A stretch of DNA of 36,899 nucleotides from Acidimicrobiaceae bacterium (lineage in GTDB: Bacteria > Actinomycetota > Acidimicrobiia > Acidimicrobiales > RAAP-2): positions 1-36,899 of the forward strand of contig DAHUZE010000060.1 in NCBI GenBank assembly GCA_027306755.1, read 5' to 3'. The position numbers and the translations under genes are program-made. Below are positions 1-7,859 of this stretch, one piece after another (the stretch's first letter is position 1; every line of letters begins with the position of its first letter). The notes under the pieces were generated by a model. It was not told the origin of the DNA. It ran no database searches and saw only the letters and a list, made by a program, of their open reading frames with translations.

Positions 1-1
1 G

Positions 2-508
2 GTGGTGCTTCTCATCATGGGCATCCTGATGGCGATCGCGATCCCTACGTTCCTCGGCGTGACCTCGGTCGCGAACGACCGGTCGACCCAGTCGAATCTG
101 ACCAACGCCTTGACGTCTGCCAAGTCCCTGTACGCGCAGGCCGCCGGCTACGTCACACCGGCCAAGATGACCACGGACCTCAAGAAGGCCGAGCCCGAGT
201 TCACCTACGTGACGGGTCCGAGCCCGGCGCAGGCCACCCTGTCGGTCTACACGACGGGTACCGGGACAACGACGACAACCCTGGGCACCAAGCTGGTGCT
301 GGCCGCGTTCATGACAAAGACGAAGGTGTGCTGGTTCGCCATCGACAACGAGTCGGGCACAACGGCGGGCGTCACCTACGGCTACACAGCCGCACTGACC
401 AAGACAACCTGCAAGGCCACAACGGTCAAGACAAAGACAACGGGAACGAAGGTTGCCACATCGTTCGAGTACGGCCCCAGGTGGCCGACAGCGCCGGCCG
501 GGAAGTGA
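2..508 (+). CDS. pilA: Type IV pilin (PilA-like), N-terminus truncated by window edge
   Basis: Starts inside the class III pilin hydrophobic helix (VVLLIMGILMAIAIPTFLGVTSVANDRSTQSNL...), followed by a Thr/Lys-rich domain with two Cys; next to pil genes. Confidence 0.88.
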   Translation: MVLLIMGILMAIAIPTFLGVTSVANDRSTQSNLTNALTSAKSLYAQAAGYVTPAKMTTDLKKAEPEFTYVTGPSPAQATLSVYTTGTGTTTTTLGTKLVLAAFMTKTKVCWFAIDNESGTTAGVTYGYTAALTKTTCKATTVKTKTTGTKVATSFEYGPRWPTAPAGK

Positions 509-548
509 TCCGGGCAGTCCGCTGCACCGTCTGACGTGACGACCGAAC

Positions 549-571
549 GGGCCCCCACGGTGTGGGGGCCC
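549..571 (+). terminator. Hairpin terminator after pilin gene
   Basis: Perfect 10-bp stem GGGCCCCCAC/GTGGGGGCCC with 3-nt loop, 40 nt after the pilin stop; short T run (CTTCC). Confidence 0.65.
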
Positions 572-616
572 TTCCGCGTCGCCGTTGGTTGTCCGAATGG
601 GGGGAGTCCGAGGACC

Positions 617-1957
617 ATGGACGCAGGAGCAGGCTCCGTCCCGACCCGCGCGCACCTGATCGTCGCCGGCGTAGCCGTGGTCGCCACCGGGATGGCCTAC
701 ACCCTGCTGTGGGGACCCGTCGTCCTCCACGTTCCGGTCTGGGTGGTCCCGGGTGACATCTGGGGCACGTTCCGTGACGCCCACATCGTCGGCTGGGGCG
801 GAGAGGGAATCCTCTACGCGTCGGACGTCCAACGCCTGACCGGGTACATCAGCCTGCCGGGGATGCCAGCACTGCTGGCGCCCGTCGCCATGCTCTCAGG
901 CGCCCTGAACCTGAGCGAGTCCCTTCCACTGACGCTCTCCCATCCGTCGGCCTGGCTGTTGCTCGGACCTGTGGAGATGGCGCTGGGTGCCAGCGTGCTG
1001 TTCCCGTTGGACGCCGTGGCGGCGCGGCTGGGGCTGCGGGGCAGGAGGCGGGCACTCCTCGTGTGGTCTGAGGCGGCGCTGATCTGGCCGGTGGTCACCT
1101 TCTGGGGCCACCCGGAGGACCTGATCGCCCTGGGCTTGGGCCTCTACGCCCTCAGGGACGCACGGGACGGAGCCTGGCGCCGCAGCGCTCTGCTGCTCGG
1201 TGCCGCCATCGCCTTCCAGCCGCTGGTGATCGTGCTGGCGCCCCTGGTGCTGACCAGTATCCCGTGGCGCCGGTGGGGGGCTGCGATCGGGCTGTCCGCC
1301 GGCCCCTCATTGGCCCTCCTCGCAGCGCCACTCGCCCATGCCTGGAGCACAACGGTCTCCCTGTTCGCCAACCAACCCACGTACCCGTCCTCGAACCACC
1401 CGACGCCGTGGGTGGCGCTCTCCACGGTGCTCCAGCGTGCATCCCGGGTGCACGGTGCCGTCGTCAGCTCCGCCGCGGCCGGGCACTATTCGATGCATCC
1501 CGCGGTCGGGACCCTCGGGGAGACGGTGGCCGGAGGACCGGTGCGCCTCGTTCCCATCGCCCTGTCGGTGCTGGCCGCCGTGTACGCCAGGTGCCGCCGG
1601 ACAGAGCGCGCCCTGTGGGCTCTGGCCGCCGCCTGCCTTGCGCTCCGGTGCCTCTTCGAGGCGGTGATGACGCCGTACTACGCCGTCCCGGCACTGGCTG
1701 TGGGCATCGCACTGGCAGCGGCGCTTTCCTCGAGGCGCTTCCTGCTGGCAGCCGCCGGCGCCGCGTGGTGCACCTGGCTCGGCTACCGCAACGCAGGCAC
1801 GTGGGGCTACTACCTCCCGGTGGTGACCACGCTCGTGTGGACGCTGGCGAGCGGTTGGCGGCTCAGCACCGCCCCGGCGACACCGTTGCATGCCGGGAAC
1901 AGGGATGACGAGGAGCCGGCGCCCGAGCCCGTGGCTCCGGTGAGGGTGGGGGCCTGA
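617..1957 (+). CDS. Polytopic membrane protein, GT87/DUF2029-like glycosyltransferase or related
   Basis: Many hydrophobic segments. ATG at 617 preferred over the ORF start at 536 because 536-600 spans the terminator hairpin. Confidence 0.6.
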   Translation: MDAGAGSVPTRAHLIVAGVAVVATGMAYTLLWGPVVLHVPVWVVPGDIWGTFRDAHIVGWGGEGILYASDVQRLTGYISLPGMPALLAPVAMLSGALNLSESLPLTLSHPSAWLLLGPVEMALGASVLFPLDAVAARLGLRGRRRALLVWSEAALIWPVVTFWGHPEDLIALGLGLYALRDARDGAWRRSALLLGAAIAFQPLVIVLAPLVLTSIPWRRWGAAIGLSAGPSLALLAAPLAHAWSTTVSLFANQPTYPSSNHPTPWVALSTVLQRASRVHGAVVSSAAAGHYSMHPAVGTLGETVAGGPVRLVPIALSVLAAVYARCRRTERALWALAAACLALRCLFEAVMTPYYAVPALAVGIALAAALSSRRFLLAAAGAAWCTWLGYRNAGTWGYYLPVVTTLVWTLASGWRLSTAPATPLHAGNRDDEEPAPEPVAPVRVGA

Positions 1958-1978
1958 GCTCTCAGCCGCTGGAGCGGC

Positions 1979-2227
1979 TCAGCAGGCGGCGCCGCTGCTG
2001 TTGGTCGGGTCGAACGGGTCCCGCGTCGCCCCGCACTGAGGCAATGTGACTGTCTTCGCGGGGTTCGCGGCGCGCGTGGAATGCGATGCGGTCAGGACGG
2101 CCGCAGGATGCCGGGGAGCCGCCGCCGAGGTGATCTGCAGCCCGACGGTGGTGCCACCGGCTGCGCCCACCAGCACGACCAGTGCCAGTGCCGTGGCCCT
2201 GTGTCCGGAGAATCTGTGGTTTCGCAT
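1979..2227 (-). CDS. Small secreted/anchored protein with RDPFDP motif (possible mini-PilP-like protein)
   Basis: MRNHRFSGHRATALALVVLVGAAGGTTVGLQ...TVTLPQCGATRDPFDPTNSSGAAC; SD GGGAGG 5 nt upstream of ATG; directly downstream of pilO. Confidence 0.6.
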   Translation of the reverse strand: MRNHRFSGHRATALALVVLVGAAGGTTVGLQITSAAAPRHPAAVLTASHSTRAANPAKTVTLPQCGATRDPFDPTNSSGAAC

Positions 2228-2265
2228 GCGCGCCTCCCGTCTCGGTTGCCGTTGTGCGGCGTGGC

Positions 2266-2853
2266 TCACCCTGCAGCGCTCGCGGCCTGCGACGTGAAGA
2301 TGGCCAAGGCAAAAGTGGCAGAGAGCTGGGTCGAACGGTTGGTGCCAGGGCCACCCCCGGTGATCGAGATGCTGTTGATGTCCGTGAGGCGCGGCAGGTT
2401 GTAGATGGCCTTCATGAACGTCACCAGGTGGTTGTATGTGCCCTTGACGTCGGCGGAGATCGGGATGGCGAGGTAGGAGGTCCCCGTGGCGGTGACCGGC
2501 GTCCCCGGCTGAAGCGACGAGATGCTGACCCCTGCCGCGTTCCCGGCGCTCGAGAGCGTCTGGATGTATGTGTACAGGTCCTCGCTCGTCGGGACGAAGC
2601 CCTTGAGCTTGGAATCGATGGCCTGGATCTGGCCGACGTGGTGGGATTCCTGGCGGACGCGCTGGAGCTTTGCCTGATCGAGCACCACGTTCTGCTGGAG
2701 CGTCGCCTTCTGGGTCTCGAGCGACGAGAGCTTGTGGGTCTGGGGAAGGAAGAAGGCGAACAACCAGACCAGCATCACCACCACCAAACCGGCAGCACCG
2801 ATCAGGACGAGCGGCTTCTTCGCCACGCTGAGCACTTGCGACGCCTTGGTCAT
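2266..2853 (-). CDS. pilO: Type IV pilus inner-membrane component PilO
   Basis: Short cytoplasmic N-term, one TM helix, coiled coil, alpha/beta domain (SADVKGTYNHLVTFMKAIYNLPRLTDINSISI). ATGA overlap with upstream pilM-pilN ORF. Confidence 0.85.
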   Translation of the reverse strand: MTKASQVLSVAKKPLVLIGAAGLVVVMLVWLFAFFLPQTHKLSSLETQKATLQQNVVLDQAKLQRVRQESHHVGQIQAIDSKLKGFVPTSEDLYTYIQTLSSAGNAAGVSISSLQPGTPVTATGTSYLAIPISADVKGTYNHLVTFMKAIYNLPRLTDINSISITGGGPGTNRSTQLSATFALAIFTSQAASAAG

Positions 2854-4544
2854 GGGATTCGCTCCTCAAACTGCTTCAGGCGCTGCGAGTGGACGGCGTT
2901 CGTGATCTGGAAGGTGACCGGGAAGCGCACGCCTGTCGAGGCGGAGGCGACCGACCCGCTCAGGGACACGTTGGCCAGACCGGGCGACTTGGCCATGGCC
3001 AGGCCGAACTGGGTCACCTCTGTCAGGTTCTTGGTGGCCACTGTGGTCGTGCCGAGGGCGATGTCCTTAGAGCTTGCACCCGAGCCACCAGTTGTGGGTG
3101 GGGCTCCTCCGACCGCACCTTCAGGTTTGGACGCCTGCATGTCGAGATTGCCCAGCACTGAGCTGGCCGGGAGGTACTGACCGAACTGGTTGAGCACCAC
3201 CAGCCAGTCCACCTCGTTGGCCACCAGCGGCTTCAGCTGGCCCTGGAGCGCCGTTACGTCGTTGCCCAGGCGGACGGCCTTGTCGTACTTGGGGATCTGG
3301 ACGGTGGTGATTGTCTGCACGGTGGACTGCAGCGCGGATACCTGATGTTGCGCCGAGCGAACCGCCAGCACCCTCCAGGCGCTCAGGGCGGCGAGGATGA
3401 CGAGGACCGCGACGCCCGCGACCACGAGCCCCTTCCGGATCGTGCGCTCGGACCGCCTCGCCAGTACGTCCTGAGGCATGAGGTCGAACCGGGTGCGCGT
3501 CGGCCCGTTGAGGGCGAGTCCCAGGGGAACGGCCAGCGTCGGATTGATCTGCTCGGAGTCTGTGGCCGAGATCCCCAGCCGGCTCACGTCCACGAACGAC
3601 AGCGGGGATGCCTCGAGCACCGGCAGGTCGAGCCCGTCCTGCACCTTGGGCAGCAGCCCGGCGGTCCTGGAGGCTCCGCCGGTCATGAGGACGCGGACCG
3701 GAGGGGTCCGGCCCGGCTGCGTCGAGTAGTAGCGGATCGAGTTGTGGATCTCGGCGGCAAGCTCGTCCACCGTGCGGTTGACCGCAGACACCGCCGTTGG
3801 GTCCTGCGGTCCGGACATGCCCAGCCGGCGCTTGGTCAGCTCGGCGTCGGCGAACGGGATGTCCAGCGCAGCGGACACGGCCTGGGTCATGGCGTCGCCA
3901 CCCAAGTCGATGGTGCGGACGAAGAGGAGCGTGCCGCCCTGGTGGACGATCACCATGGTCAGGCCGGCGCCTACGGAGACGACTGCCTCGGGCTCGGTCT
4001 CCGAGCCGGGAAGGGTGAAGGCCCGGGACAGCGCCGCCGTGTCCAGGTCGATGGCGATCGGCTCGAGACCCGCGTCCTCCACGGCGGCCAGGACGCCGTC
4101 GATCAGGTCCCGGTGGGCAGCGGCGACGAGCACACGGATCAGCGGCATGCCGTCGCCGTCGGCAGTGCGAGAGATGACCGTGGAGGCGAGCGACGTCCGG
4201 TCGATGGGGAACGGGACGACGTCCTCGGCCTGCAGGGTCACGGCGGCGTTGAGCTCCTCGGGGGGGAGCGGAGGCAACTCCATCTCCCGGGTGATCGCCC
4301 GCAGGCCCGCCACCCCCAAGTGGACCTGGTTGGTCCGGAACCCTCCTTCACGCCAGAGCCGCCGCAGGGCGGCGCTGACCTGGACGGCGTCGCGCACCTC
4401 GCCGTCAACGATGGCGCCGTGGGGCAGGCCGACCTGACCGTAGGCCTCGAGGGACGGCTTGCTGCCGTTGTCCACGACAAGCTCGACGGCTCGAAGCGCG
4501 CTGGTTCCGATGTCGAGCCCGACGATGCGCTGTGCCATCCCCAC
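2850..4544 (-). CDS. PilM-PilN fusion protein
   Basis: N-terminal actin-like PilM (IVGLDIGTSALRAVELV...GGDAMTQAVSAALDIPFADAELTKRRLG...ILMTGGASRTAGL) continuing in frame into a PilN-like part (RFDLMPQDVLARRSERTIRKGLVVAGVAVLVILAALSAWRVLAVRSAQHQV...). GTG at 4544 or ATG at 4538 with AAGGGGG SD. Confidence 0.88.
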   Translation of the reverse strand: MGMAQRIVGLDIGTSALRAVELVVDNGSKPSLEAYGQVGLPHGAIVDGEVRDAVQVSAALRRLWREGGFRTNQVHLGVAGLRAITREMELPPLPPEELNAAVTLQAEDVVPFPIDRTSLASTVISRTADGDGMPLIRVLVAAAHRDLIDGVLAAVEDAGLEPIAIDLDTAALSRAFTLPGSETEPEAVVSVGAGLTMVIVHQGGTLLFVRTIDLGGDAMTQAVSAALDIPFADAELTKRRLGMSGPQDPTAVSAVNRTVDELAAEIHNSIRYYSTQPGRTPPVRVLMTGGASRTAGLLPKVQDGLDLPVLEASPLSFVDVSRLGISATDSEQINPTLAVPLGLALNGPTRTRFDLMPQDVLARRSERTIRKGLVVAGVAVLVILAALSAWRVLAVRSAQHQVSALQSTVQTITTVQIPKYDKAVRLGNDVTALQGQLKPLVANEVDWLVVLNQFGQYLPASSVLGNLDMQASKPEGAVGGAPPTTGGSGASSKDIALGTTTVATKNLTEVTQFGLAMAKSPGLANVSLSGSVASASTGVRFPVTFQITNAVHSQRLKQFEERIP

Positions 4545-4788
4545 TAGCCCCCTTGCCGAGTGGGACGGCCATTCGACCGTTCCACCTCACCGGATCCCGC
4601 CGATGAGTGCATCCCCAAAACTTTCCCCAGTGCTGCAGTGGTGACGCAGCGTTGCAAGCCTACTGCCTTTGCGACCAGGGGTCGTGCCACTGCGCGGCCG
4701 CTGCCAGCCGCCGGTGTGGCCCGGCGCCGCGCCGGCCCGGCGCCGCTCCGTCCGCCGCATCGGGGTTCTGCGAGGCGCCGCCTGCCCG

Positions 4789-4794
4789 TAGGAT
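4789..4794 (+). promoter_or_regulatory. Candidate leaderless -10 TAGGAT (carboxyltransferase gene)
   Basis: 8 nt upstream of ATG 4803. Confidence 0.45.
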
Positions 4795-4802
4795 GCGCGG
4801 GC

Positions 4803-6158
4803 ATGGCGTCGGTGGTCGCGACAGGACGGTCGGTCTCGGTTCGCTCCGGCGTGGACGGCACCGTGGCGGTCGGGGTGGAGCTCTTGGAGGGCCGGCGGAT
4901 CGTGCACGCCCGGACGTCTTCGGACTACCGGCGCGGTGCCCTGGCCCGGCACGACGGCGAGAGCCTCACCCGCGCCGCCCAGCTGGCCAGGGAGCTGCGG
5001 ATCCCGCTGGTGCTGGAACTGTCCTCCAGCGGCGCCGACGTCTCGGTGGGGATCGACGCTCTCCATGGCTGGGGCGGTGCGGCAGCCGCGGTGGCCGCCT
5101 GCTCGGGCATCGTCCCGGTGATCGCCGCCGCCGTCGGGCCGGTGGTGTCGGGGCCGGCCCTCCTCCTGGGTCTCGCCGATCTCGTGATCATGGCTCCCGA
5201 GGCCGTGGCATTCGTGTCAGGCCCGGCGATGGTCGCGGCATTCACCGGCGTCCGACTGGCGCCACGGGAGCTCGGCGGGGCCGCCGTCCATGCCACCGCC
5301 AGCGGGCTGTGCGCCATCGAGGCCGACGACGTGCTGGACGCCGTGGCCGAACTGCTGGAGTTCCTCCCCGACCACGCGGATGAAGAGCCGGCGGTCTTGC
5401 CGTCCGGGGACCCGGGCGACCGGCTGGCTCCAGAGCTCCGGACGGTCATCCCCCCGGCAGAACGTGCCTCCTACGACGTGCGGGACGTGATCAGGGCCAT
5501 CGCCGACGACGGGGCCTTGTCGGAGGTCTGGATGCGGTGGGCCCCCCAGCTGGTGACCTCCTTCGCCCGGCTCGGAGGTCGAGCTGTCGGGGTGGTGGCC
5601 AACCAGCCGCGTTCCCTCGCCGGCACCCTGGACATCGCGGCGTCCCAGAAGGGCGCCCGCTTCGTGCGGCTCTGCGACGCTTTCAACCTGCCGATCATCA
5701 CGCTGGTGGACACGCCCGGCTTCCTTCCAGGCAAGGACCTGGAGTGGCGGGGCATGATCCGCCACGGCGCGGAGCTGGTCTTCGCCTACGGGGAGGCGAC
5801 CGTGCCTCGCCTGTGCGTGGTCCTGCGCAAGGCGTTCGGCGGCGCCTACATCGTCATGGACTCCAGGGGGCTTGGGAACGACCTCTGCGTGGCGTGGCCG
5901 CAGTCCGAGATCGCCGTGATGGGCGCCCCCGGCGCCGTCCAGATCCTGCACCGTCGGACAGCGCCGGCAGATCGGGTGGCCAAGGAGGCCGAGTACCGCG
6001 AGCAGCTGCTCACGCCGTGGGTGGCCGCCGAACGCGGCTTGGTCGACGAGGTGATCGATCCGGCGGAGACGCGGATCATCCTTCACCGCGCGCTTCGGGC
6101 GCTGGCCACGAAGCGGGAGCTGCTCCGGGGGCGCAAGCACGGGGGGGGCCCGCTGTAG
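4803..6158 (+). CDS. Acyl-CoA carboxylase carboxyltransferase (beta-subunit family)
   Basis: C-half FVRLCDAFNLPIITLVDTPGFLPGKDLEWRGMIRHGAELVFAYGEATVPRLCVVLRKAFGGAYIVMDSRGLGNDLCVAWPQSEIAVMGAPGAVQILHRR is characteristic. Confidence 0.88.
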   Translation: MASVVATGRSVSVRSGVDGTVAVGVELLEGRRIVHARTSSDYRRGALARHDGESLTRAAQLARELRIPLVLELSSSGADVSVGIDALHGWGGAAAAVAACSGIVPVIAAAVGPVVSGPALLLGLADLVIMAPEAVAFVSGPAMVAAFTGVRLAPRELGGAAVHATASGLCAIEADDVLDAVAELLEFLPDHADEEPAVLPSGDPGDRLAPELRTVIPPAERASYDVRDVIRAIADDGALSEVWMRWAPQLVTSFARLGGRAVGVVANQPRSLAGTLDIAASQKGARFVRLCDAFNLPIITLVDTPGFLPGKDLEWRGMIRHGAELVFAYGEATVPRLCVVLRKAFGGAYIVMDSRGLGNDLCVAWPQSEIAVMGAPGAVQILHRRTAPADRVAKEAEYREQLLTPWVAAERGLVDEVIDPAETRIILHRALRALATKRELLRGRKHGGGPL

Positions 6159-6275
6159 TTCCCGCTAGCAACCATTTCCGCAGGTCAAGCGTCTCTTTTG
6201 ACTTTCCGGTTCATCGTCACGAAACTGCAATGTGACCCATAGCTAATCCACACGTCGCAGGGGCATGATGGGCAT

Positions 6276-6590
6276 GTGAGTGCAACGAGTCCCGATGCAC
6301 CGCTCGTGCTCGAGTCGTGCCACAGCACGTGGCTCTTCGACACCGGGCGCATGCGGTTTCGCCGGATCCTGAAGGGCCTCGATCTCGACTCCCGGCAGGC
6401 CTCCACTGCGTGGAGGCCCTACTACGGACTCGAGACGGACCCGATGTCGGAATCCTTCGTGGTGCTCTTGAACCCCGAGGGGACCCGGCTTCTGCGATCC
6501 TGGAGGCACGTGGAGCGCTGCCCGCAATGCGGCGGCGAGGCCACGGCGGAGCTGTCGATTGACCAGCTTCGCAGCGCAGCGTTGAGCTGA
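6276..6590 (+). CDS. Conserved-looking hypothetical protein with CPQCG motif
   Basis: GTG-start ORF of 104 aa between two well-supported genes; single CxxC. Confidence 0.5.
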   Translation: MSATSPDAPLVLESCHSTWLFDTGRMRFRRILKGLDLDSRQASTAWRPYYGLETDPMSESFVVLLNPEGTRLLRSWRHVERCPQCGGEATAELSIDQLRSAALS

Positions 6591-6741
6591 CCAGTGTCAA
6601 CAAGCCGCCTTCGCCGGTGAGGCGACGGCGGCGCCCGTCACGAACCGAGCGACAGCGCGGCCGCGGTGGCCGTCCCGCGGGATCGGCCTGAACGCGTCCG
6701 TCCCGTTGCGCCCAAGGCAACGGCGCCCGCCCCGGCGCGAA

Positions 6742-6747
6742 TATCCT
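6742..6747 (+). promoter_or_regulatory. Candidate leaderless -10 TATCCT (pilT)
   Basis: 6 nt upstream of GTG 6754. Confidence 0.45.
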
Positions 6748-6753
6748 TGCGGC

Positions 6754-7851
6754 GTGGACCGACGCGATCTGGACCGGCTGCTCTCGCTCCTCAGTCAGTG
6801 GGAAGCGTCTGACCTGCATCTCAAGGCCGGCGTGGGACCCCGGGTGCGCATCGACGGAGAGCTGCAGCAGATCGCCAACGAGCCGCGATGCACCCCGGAT
6901 GACACCGAGGTCGTGGCCCGGGCCATCATGTCGCCGGAGGTGGCCGCCGTCTTCGACAAGAACCACGAGGCGGATTTCGCCTATTCGGTGGGCGGGGTCG
7001 GCCGGTTCAGGGTGAACGCGTACTTCCAGCGCAGCTCGGTCGCTCTTGCATTCCGCCGAGTCCTCTCGAACCCGGGGTCGGTGAGCGATCTGGGCCTGCC
7101 GCCCGTGATCAGCAAGCTTGCGGAGGAGCGCCGGGGGCTGATCCTGGTAACCGGGCCGACCGGATCGGGCAAGACCACCACGCTGGCGGCGATGATCGAC
7201 CACATCAACCGCGGCCGCACCTGCCACATCATCACCATCGAGGACCCGATCGAGTACCTGCACAACGACCGGATGGCCTCCATCAGCCAGCGTGAGGTCG
7301 GGTTCGACACCAATTCCTTCCCGTCGGCGATGCGGGTCGTCCTGCGCCAGGATCCTGACGTCATCTTCGTAGGAGAGATGCGGGACATGGAGACGGCCGC
7401 CGCTGCCCTGACGGCAGCCGAGACCGGTCACCTGGTGCTCTCGACGCTCCACACCATCGACGCCACCGAGACGATCTCGCGGGTGGTGGACTTCTTCCCG
7501 CCTCATCAGCAGAAGCAGATCCGCACCTCGCTTGCCGGGTCGCTGAAGGGGACGATCGCCCAGCGGCTGGCGCGGCGGGCCGACGGCCAGGGCCGGATCC
7601 CGGCGGTGGAGGTGATGGTTGCCAACGGGCGGATCCGCCAGTGCATCGAGGACGTCGAGCACACCAGCGATATCGCCGACATCATCGCCGACGGCGAGTA
7701 CTACGGCATGCAGACCTTCGATCAGAGCCTGGCCCAGCACCTGGCGACGGGCTCGATCTCCCTGGATGAGGCACTGGAAATGGCGACCAACCCCCACGAC
7801 CTGCGGGTCACGCTGGAGCGCCGGGGCCTGGTCCGCACCGGAAGGGCGTAG
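6754..7851 (+). CDS. pilT: Type IV pilus retraction ATPase PilT
   Basis: SDLHLKAG, Walker A GPTGSGKTTT, DPIEY, RQDPDVIFVGEMRDMETAAAALTAAETGHLVLSTLHT, QRLARR. GTG at 6754. Confidence 0.94.
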   Translation: MDRRDLDRLLSLLSQWEASDLHLKAGVGPRVRIDGELQQIANEPRCTPDDTEVVARAIMSPEVAAVFDKNHEADFAYSVGGVGRFRVNAYFQRSSVALAFRRVLSNPGSVSDLGLPPVISKLAEERRGLILVTGPTGSGKTTTLAAMIDHINRGRTCHIITIEDPIEYLHNDRMASISQREVGFDTNSFPSAMRVVLRQDPDVIFVGEMRDMETAAAALTAAETGHLVLSTLHTIDATETISRVVDFFPPHQQKQIRTSLAGSLKGTIAQRLARRADGQGRIPAVEVMVANGRIRQCIEDVEHTSDIADIIADGEYYGMQTFDQSLAQHLATGSISLDEALEMATNPHDLRVTLERRGLVRTGRA

Positions 7852-7859
7852 CGAGGGGG

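Noticed and set aside
6229-6260. TGTGAC...TCCACA as a CRP/FNR-type operator upstream of 6276
   Set aside because: Half-site spacing does not fit the TGTGA-N6-TCACA consensus.
6398-6418. Hairpin GGCCTCCAC-tgc-GTGGAGGCC as an internal terminator or RNA element
   Set aside because: Lies inside the ORF at 6276-6590 and is not followed by a T run; could be chance, though the 9-bp stem is perfect.
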